The notes: a model not told the origin generated them from the sequence alone. A DNA stretch of 64,000 nucleotides from Actinomycetota bacterium (GCA_021324355.1 JAJPJD010000026.1:1-64000); one strand, 5' to 3'. Positions 8,322 to 16,744 are shown, counted from the stretch's first letter. Numbers and translations: made by a program.

Positions 8322-9521
8322 TCAGCCCGCCGGGACCAGGACCAGGCAGCCGTTGTGGCCGCCGAAGCCGAAGGAGTTGGAGATCACCGGAGCCGGCGGG
8401 AAGGGCCGGGGCTCGCCGAACACCACGTCCAGCCCGATCTCGGGGTCGAGCTGCTCCAGGCCGGCGGTCGGAGGGATGATCCCGTGGAAGATGGTGAGCG
8501 CCGAGGCCACCGCCTCGATGGCGCCGGCCGCCCCCAGCGCGTGGCCGGTCAGGCCCTTGGTCGAGGTGACCGGGGGCCCGGGGGCGCCGAAGACCTTCTG
8601 GATGGCCCGGGCCTCGGCCAGGTCGTTGAGGGGGGTGGAGGTGCCGTGGGCGTTGATGTGGCCGACCTGGTCAGCCGAGATGCCGGCGTCCTCCAGGGCC
8701 AGCTCCATGCAGGCGACCGCGCCTGCCCCCTCGGGCTCGGGGGCGGTGATGTGGTGGGCATCGGCGGTGGAGGCCGCCCCGGCCAGCTCGGCGTAGATCC
8801 GGGCGCCCCGGGCGAGCGCTCGGTCCTTGGCCTCGAGCACCAGCGCGGCAGCGCCTTCTGCCATGACGAAGCCGTCCCGCCGGACGTCGAACGGGCGGGA
8901 CTCGCCCGAGCTGCTCAGCGCGGTCATGTTGGTGAAGGCGCCGATGGCAACCTCTTGGATCGCGGCCTCCGAGCCGCCACCGATGGCCACGTCGCAGCGG
9001 CCCGAGGCGACCAGGCGGGCCGCCGCCGCCACCGCGTGGGTCCCGGCGGCACACGCGGTGCACACGGCCTCGGAGGGCCCGTGCCACCCGAAGCGCATCG
9101 AGATGTTGGCGGCACCGGCATTGGCCATCATCATCGGCACGAGGAACGGGGAGACCCGCCCTGGCCCCTTGCGGTCGCACACCAGCACCTGCTCGGCCAG
9201 GGTCTCGAACCCGCCGACTCCGGTGGCGAAGATGACCCCGCTGCGGGCCGGGTCCTCGCCCAAGGGGCCGGCGTCGGCCCGGGCCAGCTCGGCCGCGGCC
9301 ACGCTCATCTGAGCGAAACGGTCGAGCCGGCGCACCTCTTTGGGTCCAAACCACACCGACGGGTCGAAGTCGGGCACCCGGCGCTCGCCGGTGAGCGTGG
9401 GGTGGAGCAGCTGCTCCCACAGCGCCTCCACCCCGACGCCGCAGCAGGTCACCGCGCCCAGGCCGGTGATGACGACCGGCCTTCCGGCGATCGGCCCCTC
9501 CGGCGTGCGCCCGAGCAGCAT
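8322..9521 (-). CDS. fabF: FabF, 3-oxoacyl-ACP synthase II
   Basis: About 399 residues from the ATG at 9521, giving MLLGRTPEGP before PVVITGLGAVTCCG. The catalytic triad of condensing enzymes is visible: cysteine in VCTACAAGTHAV, histidine in HINAHGTSTPLND, histidine in KGLTGHALGAAGAIEA, then SNSFGFGGHN. It elongates acyl-ACP with malonyl-ACP. It is last in the fabD-fabG-acpP-fabF unit. Its ATG shares one base with the acpP stop (TGATG). Confidence 0.95.
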   Translation of the reverse strand: MLLGRTPEGPIAGRPVVITGLGAVTCCGVGVEALWEQLLHPTLTGERRVPDFDPSVWFGPKEVRRLDRFAQMSVAAAELARADAGPLGEDPARSGVIFATGVGGFETLAEQVLVCDRKGPGRVSPFLVPMMMANAGAANISMRFGWHGPSEAVCTACAAGTHAVAAAARLVASGRCDVAIGGGSEAAIQEVAIGAFTNMTALSSSGESRPFDVRRDGFVMAEGAAALVLEAKDRALARGARIYAELAGAASTADAHHITAPEPEGAGAVACMELALEDAGISADQVGHINAHGTSTPLNDLAEARAIQKVFGAPGPPVTSTKGLTGHALGAAGAIEAVASALTIFHGIIPPTAGLEQLDPEIGLDVVFGEPRPFPPAPVISNSFGFGGHNGCLVLVPAG

Positions 9522-9760
9522 CAGAGCTTGGAGGCGATGAGGTCGAACGCCTGGCCGACGGTCTCGATGTTCTCGAGCTCGGTCTCCTCGACGGTGATGT
9601 CGAAGGACTCCTCGAGCGCCATCACCAGCTCGACCAGGTCGAGGCTGTCGGCATCCAGGTCGTCGGCGAAGCGCGCCTCTTTGGTCACCTTCTCCTCGGG
9701 TACCTGCAGCACCTCGACGGCGCACTGCCGGAACTTCTCGAACGCTGCGTCGCTGTCCAC
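9521..9760 (-). CDS. acpP: AcpP, acyl carrier protein
   Basis: About 79 residues with the phosphopantetheine site DDLDADSLDLVELVMALE near residue 40, the usual ACP size. The GTG start at 9760 has AAGGAG 9-14 bases upstream. It carries growing acyl chains between FabD, FabG and FabF encoded next to it. Confidence 0.95.
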   Translation of the reverse strand: MDSDAAFEKFRQCAVEVLQVPEEKVTKEARFADDLDADSLDLVELVMALEESFDITVEETELENIETVGQAFDLIASKL

Positions 9761-9801
9761 TGTCTCGTCCGCTCCTTGCCCGGAGATCCGCCGGGCGCTC
9801 G

Positions 9802-10533
9802 TCACAGCCCCATGCCCATGCCGCCGTCGACCGGGAGCACGGCGCCGGTGATGTAGCCGGCGCCCTCGGAGGCGAGGAATCCCACTGCCGCCGCGACCTC
9901 CTCGGCAGTGGCCGTCCTGCCCAGCGGGACCAGCTCCTTCATCTGCTCGAGCCGGCTGGCGTCGAGCGCCTCGATCATATCGGTGGCCACCAGGCCGGGC
10001 GCCACCACGTTGACGGTGATGCTCCGGCTGGCCAGCTCGCGGGCCAGGGCCCGCGCCATGCCGACCAAGCCGGCCTTGGAGGCGGCGTAGTTGGCCTGCC
10101 CGGGGAGCCCGACGAAGGCGCCGACCGAGGAGACGAAGATGAGCCGGCCGCGATGGAGCCGGAGCATCCGGGCGACGGCACGGCGGGCAACCCGGTAGGT
10201 GCCGGTGAGGTTGGTGTCGATGACCGCTCGCCACGCCTCCTCATCCATGCGCGCCAGCAAGGTGTCCCGGGTGATCCCGGCGTTGGCCACGAGCACCTCC
10301 ACCGGCCCGAGCCGGGCCTCGATGTCGGCGAAGGCCGCCTCGACCCCGTCGGGGTCGGTGACGTCGCACGCCAGGGCGAGCGCGCCGTCGGCCGCCTTGG
10401 CGGGGGAGCGAGCCAGGTAGGCGACCCGATCCCCGTTGGCCACGAACCACGAGACACACGCTGCGCCGATGCCCCGGGAGCCGCCGGTGACCAGGACGCA
10501 GCGGCCCGACCCGGCCGGTGCCGTGTCGCTCAC
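9802..10533 (-). CDS. fabG: FabG, 3-oxoacyl-ACP reductase
   Basis: About 243 residues of the short-chain dehydrogenase family. It has CVLVTGGSRGIG (NADP-binding), VANAGITRD, IFVSSVGAFVGLPGQANYAASKAG with the Ser-Tyr-Lys triad, and VAPGLVATDM. It reduces 3-oxoacyl-ACP. The GTG start at 10533 overlaps the fabD stop (GTGA). Its position between fabD and acpP supports a role in fatty acid synthesis over other SDR functions. Confidence 0.93.
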   Translation of the reverse strand: MSDTAPAGSGRCVLVTGGSRGIGAACVSWFVANGDRVAYLARSPAKAADGALALACDVTDPDGVEAAFADIEARLGPVEVLVANAGITRDTLLARMDEEAWRAVIDTNLTGTYRVARRAVARMLRLHRGRLIFVSSVGAFVGLPGQANYAASKAGLVGMARALARELASRSITVNVVAPGLVATDMIEALDASRLEQMKELVPLGRTATAEEVAAAVGFLASEGAGYITGAVLPVDGGMGMGL

Positions 10534-11759
10534 GGCTCTGAGACCCGGAGCCACAGGAGGGCCTGGCCCTCCTGGACCCGCTCGCCGGCCGCGGCCTGCC
10601 AGCGCACCACTTCGCCGGCGAACGGGGTGCGGACCTCAACGGCTCCGACCCGACCGATCAGGTCGCCCACCTGGACCACTGCCGGCGGGGCATCGGCCCG
10701 CTCGGTGCCTGGGAGCAGACCGGCCCCGGGGGCAGAGAGCGAGGTCTCGGGGAAGAAGATGCCGCCCGAGGGGCTGACCACGATCCGCTCGGACATGTAG
10801 AGATGCTCGCCCACGTGGTGGGAGGCCTCCGACCCGCCCTCGGGCCGGGCCATGACGTCCATGAGGCGGTCGAGGTCGTCGGGCTCGGCCACCGAGAGGG
10901 TCTCGACGTCGGGGAGGGTCCGACGGGCCAGCCCGGTGAGGACCCCGCCCGGGCCCAGTTCGACGAAGACCGACCCACCGAGGCCGGCCAGGGTCTCGAG
11001 CGACTGACGCCACCGCACCGGGCTGCAGAGCTGGGCCGAGAGCAGGCCCGGCCACTCTGCCGGATCGACGTGGACCCGAGCGTCGACGTTGGCCACCACC
11101 GGGATCTCCGGCGGGCGGAACCGAACCTCGGCCAGGGCCTTGCGGAGGGTGGCCCGGGCCGCCGACATGAGGGTGGTGTGAAAGGCCCCCGAGACCGGGA
11201 TGGGCAGCACCCGGCGGGCTCCGAGGGTCTTGGCCAGCTCGCCGGCCGTCTTGACCGCCTCGATGGTGCCGGCGATCACCACTTGGCCCGGGGCGTTGTA
11301 GTTGGCCACCCAGACCTCGCCCTCGGCTCGTTGGCACGCGACCTCGGCGTCGTCGTCGCTGATCCCAAGAAGGGCAGCCATGGTCCCCGGCGCGTCCTCG
11401 CCGGCCCGTGCCATCGCCTCCCCCCGGGCCGCCACCAGGGCCAGGCCCTCCTCGAAGGAGACCGCTCCGCTGGCCACCAGCGCGCTGTACTCGCCCAGAC
11501 TGTGGCCGGCGCAGGCTCCGGGGGCGAGCCCCAGTCGCTCCACCGCATCGAGGACCACCAGGCTGAGGACGAAGGTGGCCAGCTGGGCATTGGCAGTCCG
11601 AGTCAGCTCCTCCATCGGCGCCTGCAAGACCAGCTTGGCAAGGTCGCGGCCAGCGGCCTCGGAGGCCTCGGCCACCAGCTCGAAGGAGGGGTGGTCGACC
11701 CATGGCGCGCCCATGCCGGAGCGCTGCGACCCCTGCCCGGGGAAGGTGAAGACGAGCAC
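10530..11759 (-). CDS. fabD: FabD, malonyl-CoA:ACP transacylase, fused to a degenerate biotinyl-like domain
   Basis: About 409 residues from the GTG at 11759, which has AGAGGGAG 4 bases upstream. Residues 1-310 are a complete FabD: FPGQGSQRSGMG, GHSLGEYSAL with the catalytic serine near 87, and SGAFHTTLM with the catalytic histidine. After residue 315 there is an extra domain of about 90 residues that reads like a biotin carboxyl carrier fold: VVSPSGGIFF, VQVGDLIGRV, then VEVRTPFAGEVV and GERVQEGQALLWL. At the place of the biotinyl EAMKM hairpin it reads GAVEVR, with no lysine, so it cannot be biotinylated or lipoylated there. Typical FabD is about 310 residues. It may bind a partner such as acetyl-CoA carboxylase or ACP; that is inference. 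Confidence 0.9.
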   Translation of the reverse strand: MLVFTFPGQGSQRSGMGAPWVDHPSFELVAEASEAAGRDLAKLVLQAPMEELTRTANAQLATFVLSLVVLDAVERLGLAPGACAGHSLGEYSALVASGAVSFEEGLALVAARGEAMARAGEDAPGTMAALLGISDDDAEVACQRAEGEVWVANYNAPGQVVIAGTIEAVKTAGELAKTLGARRVLPIPVSGAFHTTLMSAARATLRKALAEVRFRPPEIPVVANVDARVHVDPAEWPGLLSAQLCSPVRWRQSLETLAGLGGSVFVELGPGGVLTGLARRTLPDVETLSVAEPDDLDRLMDVMARPEGGSEASHHVGEHLYMSERIVVSPSGGIFFPETSLSAPGAGLLPGTERADAPPAVVQVGDLIGRVGAVEVRTPFAGEVVRWQAAAGERVQEGQALLWLRVSEP

Positions 11760-11786
11760 CGCACTCCCTCTGGTCGGCCCGATCCT

Positions 11787-11821
11787 GCCCCCCGTCCGGC
11801 GGGGGACGGGGGGCAATTCTG
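11787..11821 (-). promoter_or_regulatory. Fab operon upstream hairpin and possible -10 element
   Basis: An 11-bp perfect inverted repeat (arms 11787-11797 and 11804-11814, loop GGCGGG) lies 27 bases ahead of the fabD start. On the minus strand CAGAAT at 11816-11821 could be the -10 element, which would place the transcript start at the hairpin. It could act as an operator or as a 5' RNA stem-loop. Confidence 0.4.
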
Positions 11822-11871
11822 GCACGGCCCCCCCGGCCCCGCAGGTCCGAGCAGCCGGCGGCCGTCCTGGA

Positions 11872-11877
11872 TAGGGT
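11872..11877 (+). promoter_or_regulatory. -10 element TAGGGT for the amidase gene
   Basis: TAGGGT is 7 bases before the GTG at 11885, fitting a leaderless transcript. Confidence 0.5.
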
Positions 11878-11884
11878 CGGCGTC

Positions 11885-12700
11885 GTGCGGGTGGCGGTGG
11901 TGCAGCGTGCCAGCGGGCTCGACAAGGCGGCCAACCGGGACGAAGCGGCTGGCGCAGTTCGCCAGGCGGCCGGGGAGGGGGCCGAGCTGGTCGTTCTCCC
12001 CGAAGCGACCATGGCTGGCTTCGGCAGCCCGAGCACCGACCTGGCCGAGCTGGCCGAGCCGCTCGACGGGCCCTTCACCTCGGCCCTGCGCCAGGTCGCC
12101 GGGGAGACGGGGGCCACGGTGGTGGCGGGCACCTTCGAACCGGCCCCCGACGGCCGGGTGTACAACACCGTGGTCGTCGTCTCGGGCGCTGGCGTGCTCG
12201 CCCGCTACCGCAAGGTGCACCTCTACGACGCGCTGGGCTGGTGCGAGTCCGAGCGGGTGTGCCCGGGAGCGCCCGGGGGCGACAACGTCCCGGTGGTCGA
12301 GGTCGGGCGGTTCGTCCTGGGAGTGCTCACCTGCTACGACCTGCGCTTCCCCGAGTCGGCCCGGGTCGCGGTGGCAGCCGGAGCGACCGTGCTGGCGGTG
12401 CCGGCGGCCTGGGTCGCCGGCTCGCACAAGCTGGCGCACTGGCAGACCCTGCTCAGGGCGCGCGCCATCGAGAACACCGCCTATGTGCTGGCCGCGGCCC
12501 AGCCGGCCCCGACCTACACCGGCCACTCGGCGGTCATCGACCCGATGGGGGTGACGCTGGCCTGCCTCGGACCGGGCGATCGAGCAGCGCCTCCGGAGGT
12601 GGCAGGAGCCGACCTCGACCTCGACCACCTAATCCGGGCGCGTTCCTCACTCCCGGTGCTCGCGCACCGTCGGTTCTCGGTGGCGCCGTCGCCGGGCTGA
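11885..12700 (+). CDS. Carbon-nitrogen hydrolase (nitrilase superfamily amidase)
   Basis: A 271-residue enzyme with the Glu-Lys-Cys triad of the family: VLPEATMAGFG (glutamate near 41), ARYRKVHLYDA (lysine), and LTCYDLRFPESAR (cysteine near 150). The LYD and CYDLRFPE forms are closest to Nit1/Nit2-like omega-amidases and deaminated-glutathione amidases, but the substrate cannot be fixed from sequence. It seems to be a single leaderless gene, divergent from the fab operon. Confidence 0.85.
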   Translation: MRVAVVQRASGLDKAANRDEAAGAVRQAAGEGAELVVLPEATMAGFGSPSTDLAELAEPLDGPFTSALRQVAGETGATVVAGTFEPAPDGRVYNTVVVVSGAGVLARYRKVHLYDALGWCESERVCPGAPGGDNVPVVEVGRFVLGVLTCYDLRFPESARVAVAAGATVLAVPAAWVAGSHKLAHWQTLLRARAIENTAYVLAAAQPAPTYTGHSAVIDPMGVTLACLGPGDRAAPPEVAGADLDLDHLIRARSSLPVLAHRRFSVAPSPG

Positions 12701-12708
12701 GCGGTCTC

Positions 12709-12722
12709 GGCGCCGGGGCGCC
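12709..12722. terminator. Possible bidirectional hairpin between convergent genes
   Basis: GGCGCC is repeated 2 bases apart; since it is self-complementary the two copies can form a stem. It sits 8 bases after the amidase stop and 8 bases after the stop of the small membrane peptide on the other strand. The loop is very tight and there is no U-tract, so support is weak. Confidence 0.3.
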
Positions 12723-12730
12723 CGGCTCGG

Positions 12731-12835
12731 TCAGCCGATGGGCGGGGTGTGGGTGACCCAGAGCCCGAACACGATCACGCCCGCGTAGAGCGCGGCACCG
12801 AGGATCACCCAAACGGGGAGGAACCGGGACGTCAT
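12731..12835 (-). CDS. Small single-pass membrane peptide, 34 residues
   Basis: The minus strand encodes MTSRFLPVWVILGAALYAGV followed by IVFGLWVTHTPPIG and stop. One hydrophobic helix of about 20 residues spans the middle, with a short charged N-terminus. A GGGGG tract lies 11 bases before the ATG, and a TAGGGT -10 element at 12878-12883 would give a leader of about 40 bases. I do not recognise the family; short peptides like this are often accessory subunits of respiratory or transport complexes. It lies alone between the amidase and the solute-binding protein. Confidence 0.5.
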   Translation of the reverse strand: MTSRFLPVWVILGAALYAGVIVFGLWVTHTPPIG

Positions 12836-12877
12836 GGTGGTGCAGCCCCCTGTGGCTGGGCAGGTCGGGACAGCCGC

Positions 12878-12883
12878 ACCCTA
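12878..12883 (-). promoter_or_regulatory. -10 element TAGGGT for the small membrane peptide
   Basis: On the minus strand TAGGGT is about 43 bases from the ATG of the 34-residue ORF. It matches the hexamer used repeatedly in this window. Confidence 0.35.
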
Positions 12884-13040
12884 GTGGAAACGGCCCCGCC
12901 GGAGCGCCGAGGTGTGGCTGTCCCGGCCAGAACTGGTTGCGCAGGCCCCCGAAGCCGGGGACAATGCGCCGACATCCTCCCCGCGGGGGCGCAGGACCGG
13001 AGCCAGGCAGGCGGGGCCGGATGCGAAAGGGGGGGCGGGG

Positions 13041-14756
13041 ATGAGCGGGGATCACTGGCGGCCTCGATGGGACCGCCGACACCGAAGTGCGGTCGTGGCG
13101 ACAACGGCTGCCCTGGCCGCAGCGATCACTGTGGCCGTCAGCGTGGTACCGGCGACCACCGGAGGAGCTGGGGCAGCGGGAGCTGGTCCCGTGCTCGCCA
13201 AGTCCGGCCCTCCGGGCGAGGGTCCGTATCCGTGGCGTTACCCTGGGTCGGGCAAGGTCCAGGTCGGGAGCGGCACGACGATCAGTGGGACCAAGTGCAC
13301 GCCGGGGACCCCGCAGTTCAACTCCCCGTACGCCGACCCCTGTATTGCCAAGTTCACTGGCAACAATGGTGGGGCGACCTACAACGGGGTGACCGGCACC
13401 ACCATCACCCTGGCTATGCGGACGTTCCCCCAGACCGCCAACTCCGAGGAGGCGGCGGCGGTCGCCAAGCAGGAGGGGATCGCCGTGGCCGCGGTGAGCG
13501 ACCAGGTCGCGCAGGTGTTCATCAACTACTTCAACAAGGTCTACGACCTCTACGGGCGGCACGTGAAGCTGGTCGAGGAGCACTCAGTCAGCAACGCGAC
13601 GGCTGAGCTGCTGAACGGCAACCAGTCCCAGGCCTGCGCCGACGCCGACACCATCGCCCACACGCTGCACGCGTTCGGCGAGGTGGACTTCACCCTCGAC
13701 CCCAATGGCACCGGTGGCGGCGGCACCGGCCCGTTCTCGGTGTGCGCGGCCAAGGACGGCCTGGTCGAGTTCAACGGTGGGGCCTACTTCGACGAGGCGT
13801 GGTACCAGCAGTACAACCCGTACATCTGGGGCATCCCCCAGGAGTGCCAGCGGATCGCCGTCATGACCGGACAGGTCTACGGCAAGTACCTAGCGAACAA
13901 GCCGGCCATCTACGCGGGAGACCCGGCGCTGCGCACGAAGAAGCGGGTGTTCGGGATCTACGTTCCCAACCTGCCGACGTATGGCGTGTGCGTGAAGGAG
14001 TCCATCAACTACCTGGTGCAGCACTACCACGTGTCCCGATCGCTGATTCATGTCTTCACCTACGGCCTCGACATCGCGACCTTCCAGACCTCGGCGCAGC
14101 AGGCCATCGTGGCCTTCAAGGCCTCGGGGGTGACGACGATCATCACCGCGTGTGACTCGTTCTCCCTCGGACTTTTGACCAAGGCGGCGGCCGCCCAGGA
14201 CTACCACCCCGAGTGGCTGCTCAACGGGGTCGCGCTGGACGACACCGACACCGTGGCCCAGACCTACGACCAGGCCGAGGTCACCGGAACCCTGTTCGGC
14301 CTGAGCGAGGCCTCTCCGGAGAACACCTTCTTCGGGCCGAACAGCCTGGCAGGCAAGCTCTACAAGCAGCTCACCGGGCACACCATCCCGCCGGGGACAG
14401 ACGGTGGCTACACCGACCTGGTCTGGATCTTCGATGCCCTGCAGGCCGCGGGTCCTGACCTCACGCCTCAGAACCTGGCTCGGGGCGTCCACGCCCTGCC
14501 TACGCTCGGGGGTCCCAACTACGTGTACGGGGCGTGGTCGTGGAACTCGGGCCCGAGCGGCAAGCCCGGGACCGGGGACCACACCGCGGTGACCGACGAC
14601 CGCTGGGTCTACTGGGACGCCAATGCCACCTCGCCGATCAATGGCCAGAAGGGCACCTACATCCCGGTCTTTGGCGGCAAGCGATACTCGCTGAACAACT
14701 GGCCGGCGACGCTGCCACCGCTGTTCACGGCAGCGGGGTCGAAGAGCTCGGCCTAG
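13041..14756 (+). CDS. Exported solute-binding protein, periplasmic-binding type I (LivJ-like)
   Basis: About 571 residues from the ATG at 13041, preceded by AAAGGGGGGGCGGGG. The N-terminus is arginine-rich and then hydrophobic (AVVATTAALAAAITVAVSVV), a Sec signal or anchor with no lipobox cysteine. The mature part resembles branched-chain amino acid or urea-type receptors (Peripla_BP_6): GTTITLAMRTF, a long ligand-binding body, ALQAAGPDLTPQNLARGV near the end. It is longer than LivJ (about 370). No permease or ATPase gene is near, so it is an orphan receptor whose ligand is unknown. A strong terminator follows. Confidence 0.75.
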   Translation: MSGDHWRPRWDRRHRSAVVATTAALAAAITVAVSVVPATTGGAGAAGAGPVLAKSGPPGEGPYPWRYPGSGKVQVGSGTTISGTKCTPGTPQFNSPYADPCIAKFTGNNGGATYNGVTGTTITLAMRTFPQTANSEEAAAVAKQEGIAVAAVSDQVAQVFINYFNKVYDLYGRHVKLVEEHSVSNATAELLNGNQSQACADADTIAHTLHAFGEVDFTLDPNGTGGGGTGPFSVCAAKDGLVEFNGGAYFDEAWYQQYNPYIWGIPQECQRIAVMTGQVYGKYLANKPAIYAGDPALRTKKRVFGIYVPNLPTYGVCVKESINYLVQHYHVSRSLIHVFTYGLDIATFQTSAQQAIVAFKASGVTTIITACDSFSLGLLTKAAAAQDYHPEWLLNGVALDDTDTVAQTYDQAEVTGTLFGLSEASPENTFFGPNSLAGKLYKQLTGHTIPPGTDGGYTDLVWIFDALQAAGPDLTPQNLARGVHALPTLGGPNYVYGAWSWNSGPSGKPGTGDHTAVTDDRWVYWDANATSPINGQKGTYIPVFGGKRYSLNNWPATLPPLFTAAGSKSSA

Positions 14757-14787
14757 CCAGCGCACAGACGCGCCAGCACGTCCAAGG

Positions 14788-14816
14788 AGGGCAGCCGGGC
14801 CGTGCCCGGCTGCCCT
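14788..14816 (+). terminator. Strong stem-loop terminator after the solute-binding protein
   Basis: A perfect 13-bp stem (arms 14788-14800 and 14804-14816) with the 3-base loop CGT starts 31 bases after the stop codon. The stem is almost all G and C. There is no long T-run, as is common in actinobacteria. Confidence 0.75.
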
Positions 14817-15171
14817 CTGGGGCCCGAGGCCCCGGGTGGTCTGTCGGGCGCCGAGCGGAGGCAGGCGAGCGTCGGCCGCCACCCTCCTTTCGGGGTTGGC
14901 CCGACCAGGACGACACGGCGCGGCTGTGGGCCCACGTCCAGGACTGGCTCCAACGCAGACGCGAGCACCAGGTCGAGTGACGCCGGAAGGCGTCGGATCC
15001 TTTTAGTGAGCAGCGGGGGAGGTGCGCGCCTCACGGTTGATGGCCGAGCGGCGCTTTTGATCGCGTTGTCGCGTCCGGGGAATCGGACTCGCTCCATGAA
15101 CGCGGTAGGTTTCGCCGCGACCGTATCGCGAACGATCGGTCAGCTTGCCGAAGGAGACAGAGGGACGCCTG
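14817..15171. other. Gene-free stretch with a possible coding remnant
   Basis: Around 14895-14980 one plus frame reads PDQDDTARLWAHVQDWLQRR and then ends in a stop; it looks like the end of a real protein but has no start or recognisable upstream part, so it may be a remnant. From about 15000 the base composition becomes less GC-rich, the apparent left edge of the accessory region. I see no promoter hexamer that I would defend before the serine hydrolase. Confidence 0.4.
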
Positions 15172-16416
15172 ATGTCGAAGTTGGAGCAAGGAGTCGAGCC
15201 CGAAGCAGTCGGACTGAGCCTTGAGCGCCTCAAGCGCATCGAACGGCACTTCGTCCGCTATGTCGATGATGGGCGCCTCACTGGATGGCTGGTCGTCGTC
15301 ACGAGACGCGGTCAGGTCGCCTACGTCGCCTCTGCCGGCACGCGCGATCGGGAAGCGGGCAAGCCGGTCGAGATCGACACGGTATGGCGGTGGTACTCGA
15401 TGACGAAGCCGATCACGTCGGTCGCGGCGATGATGCTCTACGAGGAAGGGGCGTTCGATCTTCGGGACCCGGTGCGGAACTGGATCCCGTCTCTCGCCGA
15501 ACCGCTTGTGTACGTGGCCGGGCCGGCTGCGAGACCAGTGACGCGACCAGCGACTGAGCCGATCCGAGTCTGGCACCTGCTCACCCACACTGCCGGCTTC
15601 ACCTACGGCTTCCACCACGTCCACCCAGTCGACGAGATGTACCGCGCTGCTGGCTTCGAGTGGGGCTACCCCGAGGGAATGGACCTCGGGGCGTGCGTCG
15701 ACACATGGGCGTCGCTGCCGTTGCTCTTCGATCCGGGATCGGAATGGGCCTACTCGGTCGCCACCGACGTGCTGGGCCGCCTGGTCGAAGTGGTATCAGG
15801 CCAGCGATTGGACGAATTCTTCCGGACCCGCATCTTCGAGCCGCTCGGCATGGAGGAGACGGGCTTCTGGGCCGGTCCCGAGCTGGTCGGCCGTCTGGCT
15901 GCGCTCTACGTGGCGCATCCTGAGACCCGGTTGGCCGTCGCTGCGGACGGCAGCGCGGCGTCGACGCCCCAGCGCATGCTGTCGGGGGGCGGGGGACTGG
16001 TCGGGCCTGCGCACGACTACCACCGGTTCACGCAGATGCTGCTGCATGGCGGGGAGCTTGATGGGGTCCGGCTCCTCAGCCCGTCCACGGTCTCCTACAT
16101 GACGAGGAACCATCTGCCTCGGGGGTTGGACTTGGAGCAGTTCGGCCGGAAACTCTTTGCCGAGACGTCGTATGACGGCGTCGGATTCGGGCTCGGTTTC
16201 TCGGTCACGGACGATCCGGTGGCGTCAAAGGTGGTCAGTTCCCGCGGTGAGTACGGCTGGGGTGGCGCAGCGAGCACCGCATTCTGGATCGACCCGGCCG
16301 AACAGATGACCGTCCTGTTCTTCACCCAGCTGATGCCCTCGAGCACCCATCCGATTCGGCGCCAGCTGAAGACTCTTGTCTACCAGGCGCTGCTCGATGA
16401 GCGGCCGGGGTGGTGA
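15172..16416 (+). CDS. Serine hydrolase of the beta-lactamase class C / esterase family
   Basis: About 414 residues from the ATG at 15172, which has AAGGAG 16-21 bases upstream and AGAGGG nearer. Family motifs: SMTK near residue 84 (catalytic Ser-x-x-Lys), WAYSVATDVLG (the Tyr-x-Asn equivalent), and YGWGGAAST near the end (the third box). LLTHTAGFTYGF is typical. Such proteins are carboxylesterases, D-aminopeptidases or transesterases; there is no signal peptide, so it is probably cytoplasmic and not a resistance beta-lactamase. Codon use is less GC-biased than the backbone genes. Confidence 0.85.
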   Translation: MSKLEQGVEPEAVGLSLERLKRIERHFVRYVDDGRLTGWLVVVTRRGQVAYVASAGTRDREAGKPVEIDTVWRWYSMTKPITSVAAMMLYEEGAFDLRDPVRNWIPSLAEPLVYVAGPAARPVTRPATEPIRVWHLLTHTAGFTYGFHHVHPVDEMYRAAGFEWGYPEGMDLGACVDTWASLPLLFDPGSEWAYSVATDVLGRLVEVVSGQRLDEFFRTRIFEPLGMEETGFWAGPELVGRLAALYVAHPETRLAVAADGSAASTPQRMLSGGGGLVGPAHDYHRFTQMLLHGGELDGVRLLSPSTVSYMTRNHLPRGLDLEQFGRKLFAETSYDGVGFGLGFSVTDDPVASKVVSSRGEYGWGGAASTAFWIDPAEQMTVLFFTQLMPSSTHPIRRQLKTLVYQALLDERPGW

Positions 16417-16744
16417 TCGCCAAGTGCCCGCCAAGGCGCAGGCCGGAATCCGGCAGATCTCGACCTTCCCCGAGCTTGCGGCAAGGGCCAAGTCGAGCGC
16501 GGACCGGTGGTTGGCGGAGCGACGGGGTCGCTCTCGACGTCTGGGGCTTCGGGATGAGGGAAGACGATGCTGTGGACCCACGTGTGTCGTTACCGCGGAC
16601 TGCCGGAATTGCACACCGTGCGTGTTCGCAGACCCAGGGAGTCACGTTCGCGACGTCGATCGGGTGTGGCGATGTGTGCAGCGGCCTCAGAGCCAGAGGC
16701 ACGTGGCGCGCCCTTGGATACTGGTCCGCGCTGGCTTACCAACC
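16417..16744. other. Gene-free stretch, degraded
   Basis: About 330 bases between the serine hydrolase and a pseudogene. Open frames exist on both strands but none shows family motifs, and composition is mixed. It looks like decayed sequence. Confidence 0.4.

Noticed and set aside
942-12695. A 20-base identical string near 944 and 12676
   Set aside because: It lies in unrelated coding sequences and is within what chance allows in such GC-rich DNA.
14534-14980. Plus-strand frame ending LWAHVQDWLQRRREHQVE
   Set aside because: Its first part overlaps the binding-protein gene out of frame; only the last 25 residues look protein-like, so it is noted as a possible remnant, not a gene.
15040-15110. 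Possible copy of the tRNA-Leu 3' end near 15080 (left attachment site)
   Set aside because: Only GGACTCG and scattered bases match; this is not a convincing attachment repeat.
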